Assembly: GCF_001682865.1 (NCBI RefSeq)
Contig: NZ_MAQX01000036.1
Location: 1 to 64,000, forward strand
Direction: 5' to 3'
DNA: 64,000 nt
From: Bacillus sp. FJAT-26390
GTDB taxonomy: Bacteria > Bacillota > Bacilli > Paenibacillales > Paenibacillaceae
The notes under the pieces were generated by a model. The model saw only the letters and a program-made list of their open reading frames with translations. It did no database searches and was not told the DNA's origin. Below, in pieces: positions 24,284-33,449 of the stretch; within the stretch, counting starts at the first letter, position 1; each line of letters begins with the position of its first letter. Both the position numbers and the translations under genes were made by a program.

Positions 24284-24609
24284 CTTTCGGCCACCTCCTC
24301 GCTTTCGTCCACAATTTCAATTTGTACAATAGGTTGCAGCATTCCTTGCTGTTGATCTGCTTCATAACGAACCTGTACAACCGCAGCGCGTGGTTCATAG
24401 GTTCGTATGGCGGATGTAATGATACCTGTGAGCCTTGCCTGCGCTACGGGTATCGGGTCATCCAGCACACTATTGTCGAGCCCAAACGCTCTATCTAATG
24501 GGACGCTGCCCTGCGCTGTCATCATAATTGTTCGGACGTTTTGGATAATTTCCTGCGTCTCGTCAGGGCTCCAATGAATCGGCTGTGGTTCTATCGTTAC
24601 CTCTATCAT
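24280..24609 (-). CDS. Baseplate protein W (GPW/gp25 family)
   Basis: 109 residues with the gp25 pattern (IIQNVRTIMMTAQGSVPLDR, then FGLD and IRTYEPRA). A wedge component with structural kinship to lysozyme-like gp25 of T4. Overlaps its neighbours by 4 bases on either side. Confidence 0.93.
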   Translation of the reverse strand: MIEVTIEPQPIHWSPDETQEIIQNVRTIMMTAQGSVPLDRAFGLDNSVLDDPIPVAQARLTGIITSAIRTYEPRAAVVQVRYEADQQQGMLQPIVQIEIVDESEEVAER

Positions 24610-25010
24610 TTTTTAATCACCGCCAAATACTCCTCAAGTGTCACGTCCACATTTCCGGAAACGACATTACCGTCATTGTTTACCACGTCCCATGTTTGGC
24701 TTAATTGCGTCACAACCCACATCTGGCTTCCGAGCGCTTTACCGCCAATGGTTAAGGGCACCGCCTTGCCTAACGCCGCAAGCTGCTGCAGAGCAGTCAT
24801 TTCTTTACGCGGGTTTATGCCATATTTAGCGTCAAAGTGCATGGTAAAAGTGATTGTGTCCAGCCCCGGCCCAACCCATTGCTTGACTGCCTTCTTACCA
24901 ATGACTTCGTGATTAGCCCACCTTCCGGCAGTCGATCGAGTGAAATCCGCAAAGGTCCGAATTATCTTAGGTGTCGCGACAAAAACAACCTGACCTAATG
25001 CCCCGATCAT
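24606..25010 (-). CDS. Tail protein U (P2 gpU family)
   Basis: 134 residues with TFTMHFDAKYGINPRKEMTA, the conserved block of P2 gpU, a tail tip/terminator-associated protein. Here it lies between V and W, unlike P2, where U follows T. Overlaps both neighbours by 4 bases. Confidence 0.88.
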   Translation of the reverse strand: MIGALGQVVFVATPKIIRTFADFTRSTAGRWANHEVIGKKAVKQWVGPGLDTITFTMHFDAKYGINPRKEMTALQQLAALGKAVPLTIGGKALGSQMWVVTQLSQTWDVVNNDGNVVSGNVDVTLEEYLAVIKK

Positions 25011-25237
25011 GATTCACCCTCATCGATCTCGCCCAAACAAAAGCCTACGCTGATGCCGTTCGGCAGAAAGGCGCAAAGGACTTGAACACCAATCTCCGGC
25101 GTTGGTACATGCTTAAGCAAAGGTAATTCATCGCTAACCAAATCGTCTTTATCCGGAAATGCCACGCGAACCACTCGGCGGATATGATCTGACGTTGATA
25201 CGATGCCAATACGAATTGTGTTTTTCAAATCGGACAT
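25007..25237 (-). CDS. Baseplate assembly protein V-like (short)
   Basis: 76 residues from the ATG at 25237, preceded by GGGGTGG; a longer frame upstream lacks a ribosome site and overlaps gene D. The sequence (IRIGIVSTSDHIRRVVRVAF, then EIGVQVLCAFLPNG and GFCLGEI) is the OB-fold part of gpV, the spike base. The usual trimeric spike C-terminus is missing, so the spike tip may be supplied elsewhere. Confidence 0.75.
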   Translation of the reverse strand: MSDLKNTIRIGIVSTSDHIRRVVRVAFPDKDDLVSDELPLLKHVPTPEIGVQVLCAFLPNGISVGFCLGEIDEGES

Positions 25238-25238
25238 G

Positions 25239-26261
25239 CTACCACCCCAATACTTTGCGGATTTCAATCGATGTTGTGTAGCCGCTGCCGCCAACCGCAT
25301 GTGTTGCCTTCTCGATGATGTATTTGCCATCGTATCGCCCGAAACTTGTAAGGTTAATCGTCAGCCCGGCAGACATGCGAATATCGCCTACAAGGGATAA
25401 ACTGGCGCGGCCATAATTCTTGTTCTGCTCCCGCAGTTTCATGCGAGCAAGCCGGAGCGCTTCTGCTTGCGACTTCACATTTTCATTTAATTTGAGTACT
25501 GGCCCCGTTTTTGGAGCTCCTGGCGGTGTGTATAAAACCGTCAGCGCTTTTTTAGCTTTAGGCGGTGTATAGCTGACCTGACAAGCTCTGTATGATGTAT
25601 CTGTTGCGCTCCACCCAAAACTATAGCTCATTACAACATAATCACCACGTGTCAGCGTAGCAACCGCTTGACGCGCTTCATAGGTCTGCTCATCAAACAA
25701 TACGAGCTTGCCTGCTGATACCTTTAGCGCTACCCCTTCTTTGCTGCATAGATCAAGTAAAAAGGCCAAATCCGTTTGCTCTGTTTGGTCCAGCCGATCA
25801 TAGACCGGATTATCTGGCACCTCATATAAAAGCGTTAATTTGGCGCGATCAGCAATATCTCGCGCGATGGATCGCAGTGAAAACTTTTCCCACGCTTTAG
25901 AACGCTTCTCTCGTCGTGATCCGACACCCGCAGGCAAAGACAATGCCTTGATTTGCACGGTATCGGGAGGTCCCGCCAGCGTGGCAGAATCGACCTCGAA
26001 TGTGCCGAGTGGCAGCGTCCGTTTATCCCCTGTTGCAAGCCAATCCTTAACTTGTATAGATGCATTGATCGTATCGCCGTCCATTGGATTCCACGGTCCT
26101 TGCCAGCGCCGCAAAACGTCCTCTAGCGTGATCTGAAGATCATCTAATTGCCCAGGCGCATTATCTGTATAAGATAGCGAAATTAGCGAGCCAGCAATGT
26201 CCGCGCTGATATCTTTGCCGTTATATGTGATTAAAACTTCAGCTCTACGAGCATTTTGCAT
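25239..26261 (-). CDS. Tail protein D (P2 late-control D / gp27-like hub)
   Basis: 340 residues from the ATG at 26261, preceded by GGAGGAGATAAC; upstream codons have no such site. The family is recognisable from the LEDVLRRWQGPWNP start, LDLCSKEGVALKV and KLREQNKNYGRASL. It forms the central hub under the tail tube. Confidence 0.9.
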   Translation of the reverse strand: MQNARRAEVLITYNGKDISADIAGSLISLSYTDNAPGQLDDLQITLEDVLRRWQGPWNPMDGDTINASIQVKDWLATGDKRTLPLGTFEVDSATLAGPPDTVQIKALSLPAGVGSRREKRSKAWEKFSLRSIARDIADRAKLTLLYEVPDNPVYDRLDQTEQTDLAFLLDLCSKEGVALKVSAGKLVLFDEQTYEARQAVATLTRGDYVVMSYSFGWSATDTSYRACQVSYTPPKAKKALTVLYTPPGAPKTGPVLKLNENVKSQAEALRLARMKLREQNKNYGRASLSLVGDIRMSAGLTINLTSFGRYDGKYIIEKATHAVGGSGYTTSIEIRKVLGW

Positions 26262-26262
26262 G

Positions 26263-26460
26263 TTATCTCCTCCAAGGCGGCAAATCAGTAGGCAATTCCT
26301 CTGGCGCAGTTGGGACCTGTAGCAGCAATCCAGCCGAGAAGATGACTGTACCCGCATTCTGCCCGTTAGCTTTGATAAGTAAAGGCAGCATTTTAGCGCT
26401 GCCGTAAAGTTTGTATGCGATCATGTCCCAGGTATCGCCTTGTGAGGTCATATAAGTCAT
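26263..26460 (-). CDS. Tail protein X (LysM-containing)
   Basis: 65 residues, a single LysM-like unit (TYMTSQGDTWDMIAYKLYG, then LLIKANGQN and LLLQVPT), as in P2 gpX. Lies between the tape measure and hub gene, as in many P2-like phages of Firmicutes. Overlaps the tape measure start of translation end by 4 bases. Confidence 0.9.
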   Translation of the reverse strand: MTYMTSQGDTWDMIAYKLYGSAKMLPLLIKANGQNAGTVIFSAGLLLQVPTAPEELPTDLPPWRR

Positions 26461-29099
26461 TTCATACTCACCCGACTTTGCTGAGCAATATACGAATCCA
26501 TCCGTCTTTCAAAATCATCATGTCCGGCTGATACCGCACGCTGCAATGTTCGCTCATCCGCATTGCCCTGTATGATGATGTTAGGACTATACGATATCTG
26601 ATAGGTATCTCCGCCACCTTGCGGCATCAGTCCCATAGACGATCCTGCCGACTGCCATAAATCGCGGCTACGCTGACTGTTGTTCTCTGGGATGATCCAC
26701 TCGTTTGACTTGCCTTCACCAACCCATGCGAGCTCAGGCTGTGTGACGTACCCGCCATCCGCATAGCCGCCGATCTTTGGTATTTCCGGTATATCAACAC
26801 CGAATGTACCTCCTCCAAGCCACTCTGGCACATCAAAGCTCACTTTGTTGATGCCACGAATAGCTGCGTTTATTGCGTCAATTGCGAGGTCAATCGGGAA
26901 TTTGAGCACGGAGCCTAACGCACTAAAGATGCCTTCAAAAACGCTGCGCACTCCTTCCCATGCCTTGCCCCAATTACCCGTAAAGACACCTGTAACAAAG
27001 TCGATGATACCACCCAAGACATCAAACAAACCGCTCAGTATGCCTCCTATTGCTGTAATGGCATTGGATACAATCGACTGTATGATTGGAAACACAACAT
27101 TAAACGCATCAAATATGCCATCTACAATCGGTTTGATAATTTCCCAAATAACCGTGAAGAGCTCCGCTATCTTATCCCCAACCATCATGATTTTCGGTAA
27201 TATCGCAGCAATCACGCCTGAAATAACCGGCATAACTTCATTCGCCAGAAAACTAAAGATAGTCGATAGTACAGGGAACAACTTTGACATGAGATAGCCT
27301 ACTACTGGCATAACAGCAGACACCACTTTTGTCATGACCTGCTGAAAAGTTTTTCCGATGGCAAACACGATGGGAAATATTTGCTTGATAATCTTTCCAA
27401 TAGAGCCCATAACGCTCATTACATGTGGACTAATCATGTCCCAAATTCCCATGACACTATCCGAAAAGAAATGCCAGTAATCAATCAAACCATCGATATA
27501 CGAACCCATTCCCGAAGCAGCATCGCCGCCACCGAAGCTATCCCACACTCCGGAGACGATGCCGGAAATCTTTTCGAAAACCGGACCAACCGCCGCTCCT
27601 ATCTTGCCAAACGCTGCTTGGATTCCCGGCATAGCATCTGATAGAAAACCGCTGAACTTTTCCAGCAACGGCAGCGCCGCCTTCGAGATAGGAAGCAAGA
27701 GCCCTGTTTGAAGCTGCCTACCTATTCCTTCAAAGGCTTTTCCGATCGTCCCATATTTGATCTTGGCCACTTCGCCCATCGTATACTTCGTCATGTCGAA
27801 TTGGCTCCGCGCTGAAGTCATGGCTTGCACTACTCGTGATTCCAGATCTTCCGCTTGGGTACCGAACAATTGAACCGATACCGCGTTAGCAACAACCGGA
27901 TCTTTGATGGCACTAATAGCCTGAGAAGTTTTTAAGAATGCTTCTTGTGCAGTTTGTCCGCCAGCAGCGAATTGTGCTGTCATTTCAGTACCGCTCAGCC
28001 CAAGTGCTTTATAGGCATCCATAGAGCCCTTTGATCCGTCTTTCGTCCGTATTCCGAATTCTTTAATCCCATCCCCAACCTTATCCAGCGAGAAAGCCCC
28101 TGCTTCCAAGCCAGCAGCAAACGTGTCAAACATTTGGTTAGCAGAGAAACCGAGCTTGGAGAAGTAGGAGCTGTACTCATTAGCTGTGTCGAGCAGGTCC
28201 ATTGTTTTGCTTAACGGTCCTTGAGCGCCTTGTGCAAGTAAGCTGTAAGCTTCGTCTGAGGATATACCGAAATTTTTCATCATGGTATCTGCAGCTTTAA
28301 TGCTCTCGGTGATGTCCTCGCCAAATGCGTCACGATAGGCGATGGCATTTTTCGTTGTTGATTCCAACGCGTCACCAGAGAGCTGCGTAACCCGTTGGAC
28401 CTGGCTTAGCGAATTAGCAATGTCCATGAAGTTTTCACCCATGGAGTTGTTATAGATGTTAACCATGGTATCGCCAAGCCCGGCCATGTCCGCTTTCGCA
28501 GCGCCGGTTCCAACTTGAATTTGAGCAAGTGCGCTTTGGTAATCGTCAGCCATATTGAACACAGCAGCACCAGCTAGTCCTACACCGGCAACTGCTGCAA
28601 TCCCTGCTCCAGCGACCACAGCAGCACCACCCAACATTGCACCACCACCGAGTGCTCCCCCGCCTCCGCCGCCTCCTCCTCCAGGTCCACCCGCATTTTG
28701 CAGATCGCGCATGCGTCTCTCTAGTTGCTCAACATCCCTCAAATAGCGCGTCATGTCATTTCCGAACATGTTACCCGGCATCCGTATCGTGCTTATATCC
28801 CTTAGATTTCGGGCCAACTCTCGCGAGCTAGTGACAGCCTCTCGAAGCTCAGTGAGCATGTTCGTAAATACTCCTGTAGGCATCGAAGTTGTACGAATGT
28901 CACGGAAATGTCGTTCAAGGTCCTGCAGCCCGTCACGAAGCGGACGAACCATATCGCCTGATAGGCGAATACTGTTAAGCGCTCGCGCCTTTGTTTCAAG
29001 CTCCGTAAGATCAGAAAGAGCTCGCGTCATGCCAGAGGTATAAGTCCCCTCTAGCTTAGCCGCGAGCTCAAATGCAATTTTATATACTTTACCAGACAG
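26457..29099 (-). CDS. Tail tape measure protein (P2 gpT-like)
   Basis: About 880 residues. Residues about 120-170 are Gly/Ala-rich; a TP901-type core follows (ALAQIQVGTGAAKADMAGLG); several membrane-like helices lie at 560-660, and the C-terminal part has YADGGYVTQPELAWVGEG. It sets tail length. The ATG at 29030 has no ribosome site; a CTG at 29099 does (AGAGGTGATTTAA), and the resulting start SGKVYKIAFELAAKLEGTY resembles tape-measure N-termini, so I extended the gene. The exact start is inferred. Confidence 0.85.
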   Translation of the reverse strand: MSGKVYKIAFELAAKLEGTYTSGMTRALSDLTELETKARALNSIRLSGDMVRPLRDGLQDLERHFRDIRTTSMPTGVFTNMLTELREAVTSSRELARNLRDISTIRMPGNMFGNDMTRYLRDVEQLERRMRDLQNAGGPGGGGGGGGGALGGGAMLGGAAVVAGAGIAAVAGVGLAGAAVFNMADDYQSALAQIQVGTGAAKADMAGLGDTMVNIYNNSMGENFMDIANSLSQVQRVTQLSGDALESTTKNAIAYRDAFGEDITESIKAADTMMKNFGISSDEAYSLLAQGAQGPLSKTMDLLDTANEYSSYFSKLGFSANQMFDTFAAGLEAGAFSLDKVGDGIKEFGIRTKDGSKGSMDAYKALGLSGTEMTAQFAAGGQTAQEAFLKTSQAISAIKDPVVANAVSVQLFGTQAEDLESRVVQAMTSARSQFDMTKYTMGEVAKIKYGTIGKAFEGIGRQLQTGLLLPISKAALPLLEKFSGFLSDAMPGIQAAFGKIGAAVGPVFEKISGIVSGVWDSFGGGDAASGMGSYIDGLIDYWHFFSDSVMGIWDMISPHVMSVMGSIGKIIKQIFPIVFAIGKTFQQVMTKVVSAVMPVVGYLMSKLFPVLSTIFSFLANEVMPVISGVIAAILPKIMMVGDKIAELFTVIWEIIKPIVDGIFDAFNVVFPIIQSIVSNAITAIGGILSGLFDVLGGIIDFVTGVFTGNWGKAWEGVRSVFEGIFSALGSVLKFPIDLAIDAINAAIRGINKVSFDVPEWLGGGTFGVDIPEIPKIGGYADGGYVTQPELAWVGEGKSNEWIIPENNSQRSRDLWQSAGSSMGLMPQGGGDTYQISYSPNIIIQGNADERTLQRAVSAGHDDFERRMDSYIAQQSRVSMK

Positions 29100-29104
29100 T
29101 TAAA

Positions 29105-29565
29105 TCACCTCTTATTCGGTCGCTGGGCCGCCTTACCCCACTCCTGTAGCTCTTCTAGTGGCAAGCCAAGGAAATAGGGCATAGGTGTATTTAAAGCGCC
29201 AGAAAGGGCTGCTATGTGCTTACGCAACAACAGCAGCCCTCCATCTTCGAACAATCCTATGCGAGCAAAAAATTCTGCGCTAGCACCGTTACCTTTGAAA
29301 AATCTTTCGCTGATAGCTTATTCATTAGCTCAGGAGCTACCTTGGCAGCACGTGCAGCGACCAAAGACAGATATGATTTTGATGTTTCTTTCATCGATAC
29401 CACATCCCTAGTCTTAGCCGCGATGGCATTAAATTGACGCTCAGCCGATAGGATATCTTCTCCGGTCAAGCTATCAAAATCCAAGTCAAGCTCTTTAAAG
29501 ATTTCTCCATCGAAATCAACCGGCTTGCTCAGTACATACTTATTCATATTGTTTTCTTCTTCCAT
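29105..29565 (-). CDS. Tail assembly chaperone E+E' made by -1 frameshift
   Basis: The zero-frame product (29257-29565, 102 residues, ending VLAQNFLLA) is P2 gpE-like. The slippery heptamer T_TTT_TTG at 29272-29266 lies nine bases before its stop region; a -1 shift continues into a frame reading FFARIGLFEDGG and ending at 29105 (AAQRPNKR). P2 uses the same heptamer for E+E'. The two proteins chaperone the tape measure. It sits between tail tube and tape measure as expected. Confidence 0.88.
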
Positions 29566-29579
29566 TTGTCAGGTCTCCT

Positions 29580-30095
29580 TTAGTTGCCTAGCGCTGCGCG
29601 CTCGGCTGCAAGATAATCCACACCATCAATGATACAAATCGAATTGAACTTATCGATCTCCAGCAACGTTTTTCCGTTAACTAGAATCTTGATATAGGTC
29701 ACCTCGAATTCATTACTCGTATCCGTAGTAGCTCCGACTTCAAATTTGCCAAGCGATAAAGATTTCGGTATTGCTCTAACCGATACTTTCGTTGGCGAAC
29801 TGCCGTACGATCCAGCTGCTGAGTCAAGTGTTTGTTGTGCTGCCCGAAAATCGATGGCATGCATTTTTGGTGCTGCGAGCTTGATGGCCGATGGATCAAT
29901 GGTCCGCCAGTTAAGCGAACAACCCATGCTGCCGTAATGTCCGATTGTCGGTGAGTCCACTTCACCAGCAATTCCAGCTCCCTTAATCGTCTCTGTCAAT
30001 GCTTCGAGGCTAGGCAGCTCGACGTCAGCAACGCCGAGATAGGTCGAACCATCGAGATAAACAGAGTATCCCGTAATTTTCTCAGGTATTTTCAC
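29580..30095 (-). CDS. Major tail tube protein (P2 FII)
   Basis: 171 residues; the N-terminus (GYSVYLDGSTYLGVADVELP) and C-terminus (ILVNGKTLLEIDKFN) match P2 gpFII, the inner tube of contractile tails. It directly follows the sheath gene, 16 bases downstream. Confidence 0.94.
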   Translation of the reverse strand: MKIPEKITGYSVYLDGSTYLGVADVELPSLEALTETIKGAGIAGEVDSPTIGHYGSMGCSLNWRTIDPSAIKLAAPKMHAIDFRAAQQTLDSAAGSYGSSPTKVSVRAIPKSLSLGKFEVGATTDTSNEFEVTYIKILVNGKTLLEIDKFNSICIIDGVDYLAAERAALGN

Positions 30096-30111
30096 GACTT
30101 GTCATCCTCCC

Positions 30112-31566
30112 TTATCCGAATAACGAACCGAGGTAGCTCGGATCGTACTCCAGTATAAAATTCATTTCTTGCGCTGGTCCCGGAGGAGCAATAAATACAT
30201 GGAAACGTATAATGCCTCCAAGTAAATCCGTTGTTGGATTTTCTGAAGCGTTAAATTCAACGCGGCCACCTAGCAGCGCGCCAGTAGACGTAAGTCCATT
30301 AAGCCAAATATTAATAGAGTCCGTTACGGTCTCGATCAATCGTTTATTAATAGGATTATCAACTTTTGCCCAATATGTGAGCGTGATTGTGTTGGAGATC
30401 CAGTCAAACATGCGAAGAATAGAAATGAATGCATCCTTCGCGTCCGTGTTGGCTGGATAAGCGCCTGTATTGTTGCCCCATGCTTTCCACCCGCCAACAA
30501 AGTTGAGCGCTGTGACGATCCCTTGGGCGTTTAAGTAGGCTGCTTGATCAGGTCCTAAGAAAACCTCTGTGCCATCAGCCAATACAGCAGCATTAGCTTG
30601 TAGCGTTTTGTTTGATGGAGATGCATAAGGAATACCGTCATAGGCGGCGTCAGTCGCGCCAATCACACCTGCAAGCTGGGTCGATATATGATACTGCTTG
30701 CCTCCTAGCGCTACTTTAGGCCATGTCGGCACTTGTCGCCTAGACGTATAGTTGTTGGTGTTTTTCCAACCAGGCACCTCACTGTATTGATCCGCGCCCG
30801 CCGATGTGGCCGGAACGTCCGTCAAAGCCAAAGCTTTAAAATGACCATTGATGTTCCCTGCTTTGGCAACCATGATCGCTGCGACTGTTGGGTCTGTGGA
30901 GTGTCCTGGTGCTACGATCAGACTTGGTACAAGGCCGAATCGCGGGAATACCTGATTGATTAGTTCCAACCCAGTAAGTTTGCCGGAAACAACATCGACA
31001 CCACCAATAATATCAGCCGTATCAACGGCAGACGGATTGAGACGATCATAGCCAACCTGCAATGCAGATGCGTTGGCTGGAATTGTGCCGGTAGACTTGC
31101 GCGAAATAACGACATTACCGTCCTTATCAAAATCAATCGTATAATCCGTGTTTTTAGCGTAAGTGGTTGTTCCATCAGATGACTTGACCACTACACTCGG
31201 CAACATCACGCCTTGGGTCGTAATTTTGACTACGCCCGCCGTCATAGTTACGCTGGCAGGCGCCACCGTTGTTTTATGATCTGCCGGATTCAGTACGTTG
31301 ATAAAGATAACCGGAGACAGGCCGAATAGCCGGAAATGCGAATCCATGAACTCACAAAGGCTATATGAAGCAAAATCATCCGAATACCCAAGCGCTTCGA
31401 CTGCTTCCGCAAAGGAATTAGCCAATATTGGAACGTTGATCGGTAGCGTAGCCAACTTGCTCATATTGATTGGAGCTGTACCGATAACAACAGGGATCGC
31501 AGAAGCGACCTGTGCAGGGGATACAACTGAAGTTGCTTGCTCTCTTACTGTAACGCCATGTGCCAT
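30112..31566 (-). CDS. Tail sheath protein (P2 FI)
   Basis: 484 residues. MAHGVTVREQATSVVSPAQV and the C-terminal FIAPPGPAQEMNFILEYDPS are characteristic of P2-family contractile sheath proteins. Their presence makes this a myovirus-type particle. Strong ribosome site; highly expressed product expected. Confidence 0.95.
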   Translation of the reverse strand: MAHGVTVREQATSVVSPAQVASAIPVVIGTAPINMSKLATLPINVPILANSFAEAVEALGYSDDFASYSLCEFMDSHFRLFGLSPVIFINVLNPADHKTTVAPASVTMTAGVVKITTQGVMLPSVVVKSSDGTTTYAKNTDYTIDFDKDGNVVISRKSTGTIPANASALQVGYDRLNPSAVDTADIIGGVDVVSGKLTGLELINQVFPRFGLVPSLIVAPGHSTDPTVAAIMVAKAGNINGHFKALALTDVPATSAGADQYSEVPGWKNTNNYTSRRQVPTWPKVALGGKQYHISTQLAGVIGATDAAYDGIPYASPSNKTLQANAAVLADGTEVFLGPDQAAYLNAQGIVTALNFVGGWKAWGNNTGAYPANTDAKDAFISILRMFDWISNTITLTYWAKVDNPINKRLIETVTDSINIWLNGLTSTGALLGGRVEFNASENPTTDLLGGIIRFHVFIAPPGPAQEMNFILEYDPSYLGSLFG

Positions 31567-31575
31567 GTTGACCTC

Positions 31576-31887
31576 CTATCCTCTCAATGTCATGAGATTT
31601 TGATATGCAATGTACTCCGGCGTACCGGACATATTTGTTTTTGCTTGTGTCGCTGCCGTCTCCGCAACAGGAACAATCAATTCCTTAATACTCGGTTGCT
31701 GCTCCAATAGGTCGCTCAGATAGACCGGCAGCCCGCCGCGAAATACCGTGTACTGCGACAAGCGACCACCCGGCAGATTTGGGCCGATGTAAATAAGTTG
31801 CTCAACCGGTTCGGTCTTTTCGGTTTTAGGCACCCTTTCTTTCGGCGTTTTCGGCTTTTCTTGCTCCACTCCTTGTTGATCGTTCAT
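31576..31887 (-). CDS. Hypothetical tail-region protein
   Basis: 103 residues. A Lys/Glu/Pro-rich start (EKPKTPKERVPKTEKTEPVE) is followed by YIGPNLPGGRLSQYTVFRGG, a pattern seen in small proteins preceding sheath genes in Firmicutes phages. It overlaps the upstream gene by 4 bases. Role unknown, possibly tail completion. Confidence 0.7.
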   Translation of the reverse strand: MNDQQGVEQEKPKTPKERVPKTEKTEPVEQLIYIGPNLPGGRLSQYTVFRGGLPVYLSDLLEQQPSIKELIVPVAETAATQAKTNMSGTPEYIAYQNLMTLRG

Positions 31888-32342
31888 ATCCCTTCCACCT
31901 CCTCAGTAATAGTCGGGATCGTCCATGTCGTGATAGCCTGACCAATATACTCTGGGCTAGGCTGCCCCTCGAAAAACTCCCATTTATATGCGTTCGGCTG
32001 TTCTACTTCAAGTCGAAACTGTCTTTCCAGTGTCCGGTTTTTCAATAGCGCCAGCCTCACACGTTCCATGACGTTGAATACATCTTTAGGTGCTTCTGCA
32101 TCTTCCGATTTCGTTCCGAAATACAGATTAACAATCACCTTATGACCGTCCGCCTGTGTTTCGCCTTTATGAAGCCGTACAATGATATACGGAAACTCAG
32201 GAACGTTCTGGTTCCCCAAAACTTTCTCGGGCAGATAAAATTCATGGACTGCCGGCTGCTGTGATACGTTATCCGCTATAACAGCCTCGATAAATCGTTT
32301 TATTGCTCCGCTGAGCAAAATCGGGGTAGACAATCTGGTCAC
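31884..32342 (-). CDS. Tail terminator/completion-like protein
   Basis: 152 residues with NVPEFPYIIVRLHKGE and VIVNLYFGTKSED, typical of gpU/Gp17-like tail terminators that cap the tube and join it to the head. Assignment is from position between the minor tail Z and sheath genes and general sequence style. Confidence 0.6.
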   Translation of the reverse strand: MTRLSTPILLSGAIKRFIEAVIADNVSQQPAVHEFYLPEKVLGNQNVPEFPYIIVRLHKGETQADGHKVIVNLYFGTKSEDAEAPKDVFNVMERVRLALLKNRTLERQFRLEVEQPNAYKWEFFEGQPSPEYIGQAITTWTIPTITEEVEGI

Positions 32343-32343
32343 C

Positions 32344-32928
32344 TCATTTCAGAATACGGCCTATTTCATGGTCCAACCGCTTGTGCATACGCTCCTCGGC
32401 TTGTTCCTCAACATGCTTGATAACCTCTGGAGCATTCAGCATGACTGCGATAGCTGGGCTGCGTATTTCTTCAACTGGTAGCTCTGGATAGTTGCCCTGT
32501 GGGTTCTTTACCCGTTTAACTCCACTCTGTCCGGAGGGGAATTTCCGCTTCATGACCATGACTTTTGAGCCAGTGTTGCGGATGTAAGCAGACCGAATCG
32601 TCTTGGACTCCCCTTTTCTGACCTCGACCTTTGCTGGTTTCGGTTTACGAGGATTCCAATTTTTCGGACTGTACTTGAAGCGTGTTAACGGAAGATTAGG
32701 GCCGCTCGCTTTAATGATGGCCTCGCCAGATGAAGCGGACGCATAAACCAGCTTCAAAGCACCCTTTACCTCGGATGCTTTAATCTGATATGTTTCCCGT
32801 ACCTTGCGGTTTGCTTCTGTCATGACGCCCTCACCAACGCGGTTAAGGGCCTTCGAAGAGACTTCGTCCATACGTTCTTTTAAAGATTTGACGACCTTCA
32901 CAGCTTCCCGCAAACCCTCTACCTTCAA
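32344..32928 (-). CDS. Prophage minor tail protein Z family
   Basis: 194 residues, very basic. The N-terminal helix (LREAVKVVKSLKERMDEVSS), then VRETYQIKASEVKGALKL and a central Pro/Lys-rich region match the lambda gpZ-like family involved in head-tail connection. Its start overlaps the upstream gene by 4 bases. Confidence 0.82.
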   Translation of the reverse strand: MKVEGLREAVKVVKSLKERMDEVSSKALNRVGEGVMTEANRKVRETYQIKASEVKGALKLVYASASSGEAIIKASGPNLPLTRFKYSPKNWNPRKPKPAKVEVRKGESKTIRSAYIRNTGSKVMVMKRKFPSGQSGVKRVKNPQGNYPELPVEEIRSPAIAVMLNAPEVIKHVEEQAEERMHKRLDHEIGRILK

Positions 32929-33251
32929 TCGACGTTCACCTCCAGCGTGACCGCATAGATTCCGCAGTCATCCGACGATTTGACAACGGTATACGCGACA
33001 CCATCCAACGTTAAACGGATCCCCTCACGCGGGATGCCCCCAAACGCAATATCAAATTCTACAGCATCAAAATGAGCCAGTTTCCGAACAAGCGAAACAC
33101 CCTCCGCGTATGCAAGAGGGTGGGGGTTGTCCGTGCCTTCGGAGACAACAGCTTTTATCTGGACGCCGTCAACTGTGTGAATGGTTGCAAACTCATTCGG
33201 GTTAATGAATGTTTGCTTCACGTCAAGCTTCATCTGCTCGCGTAAGTTCAT
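32925..33251 (-). CDS. Head-tail joining protein (Phage_attach/lambda FII-like)
   Basis: 108 residues, beta-rich. The motif VDGVQIKAVVSEGTDN followed by LTLDGVAYTVVKSSDDCGIY suggests the small beta-barrel attachment proteins of lambda FII type. It lies just after the capsid genes. Moderate confidence, based on size, order and style. Confidence 0.6.
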   Translation of the reverse strand: MNLREQMKLDVKQTFINPNEFATIHTVDGVQIKAVVSEGTDNPHPLAYAEGVSLVRKLAHFDAVEFDIAFGGIPREGIRLTLDGVAYTVVKSSDDCGIYAVTLEVNVD

Positions 33252-33259
33252 AGTTTTGC

Positions 33260-33433
33260 CTATTCCGTGTCGTTTGTGGAGTCCTTCGCTGCAAGCTTGC
33301 GCTTTTCTTCCACGACAACACCAAGTTCGATCAAACGTTCAGCATCTTCCTTTTTCAAACCCGATATTTCAGTGCCTTTTCGGTACTCTTTTCCGTTATG
33401 GGACACGGTGCCTTTGCTTACTGTGTATGCCAT
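33260..33433 (-). CDS. Small head-region protein
   Basis: 57 residues (MAYTVSKGTVSHNGKEYRKG, then ISGLKKEDAERLIELGVV), resembling short proteins that follow major capsid genes and carry a 'hypothetical head-tail' label in many phages. AGGAGGGTAAGTGACA precedes the ATG. Function unknown. Confidence 0.8.
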   Translation of the reverse strand: MAYTVSKGTVSHNGKEYRKGTEISGLKKEDAERLIELGVVVEEKRKLAAKDSTNDTE

Positions 33434-33449
33434 TGTCACTTACCCTCCT

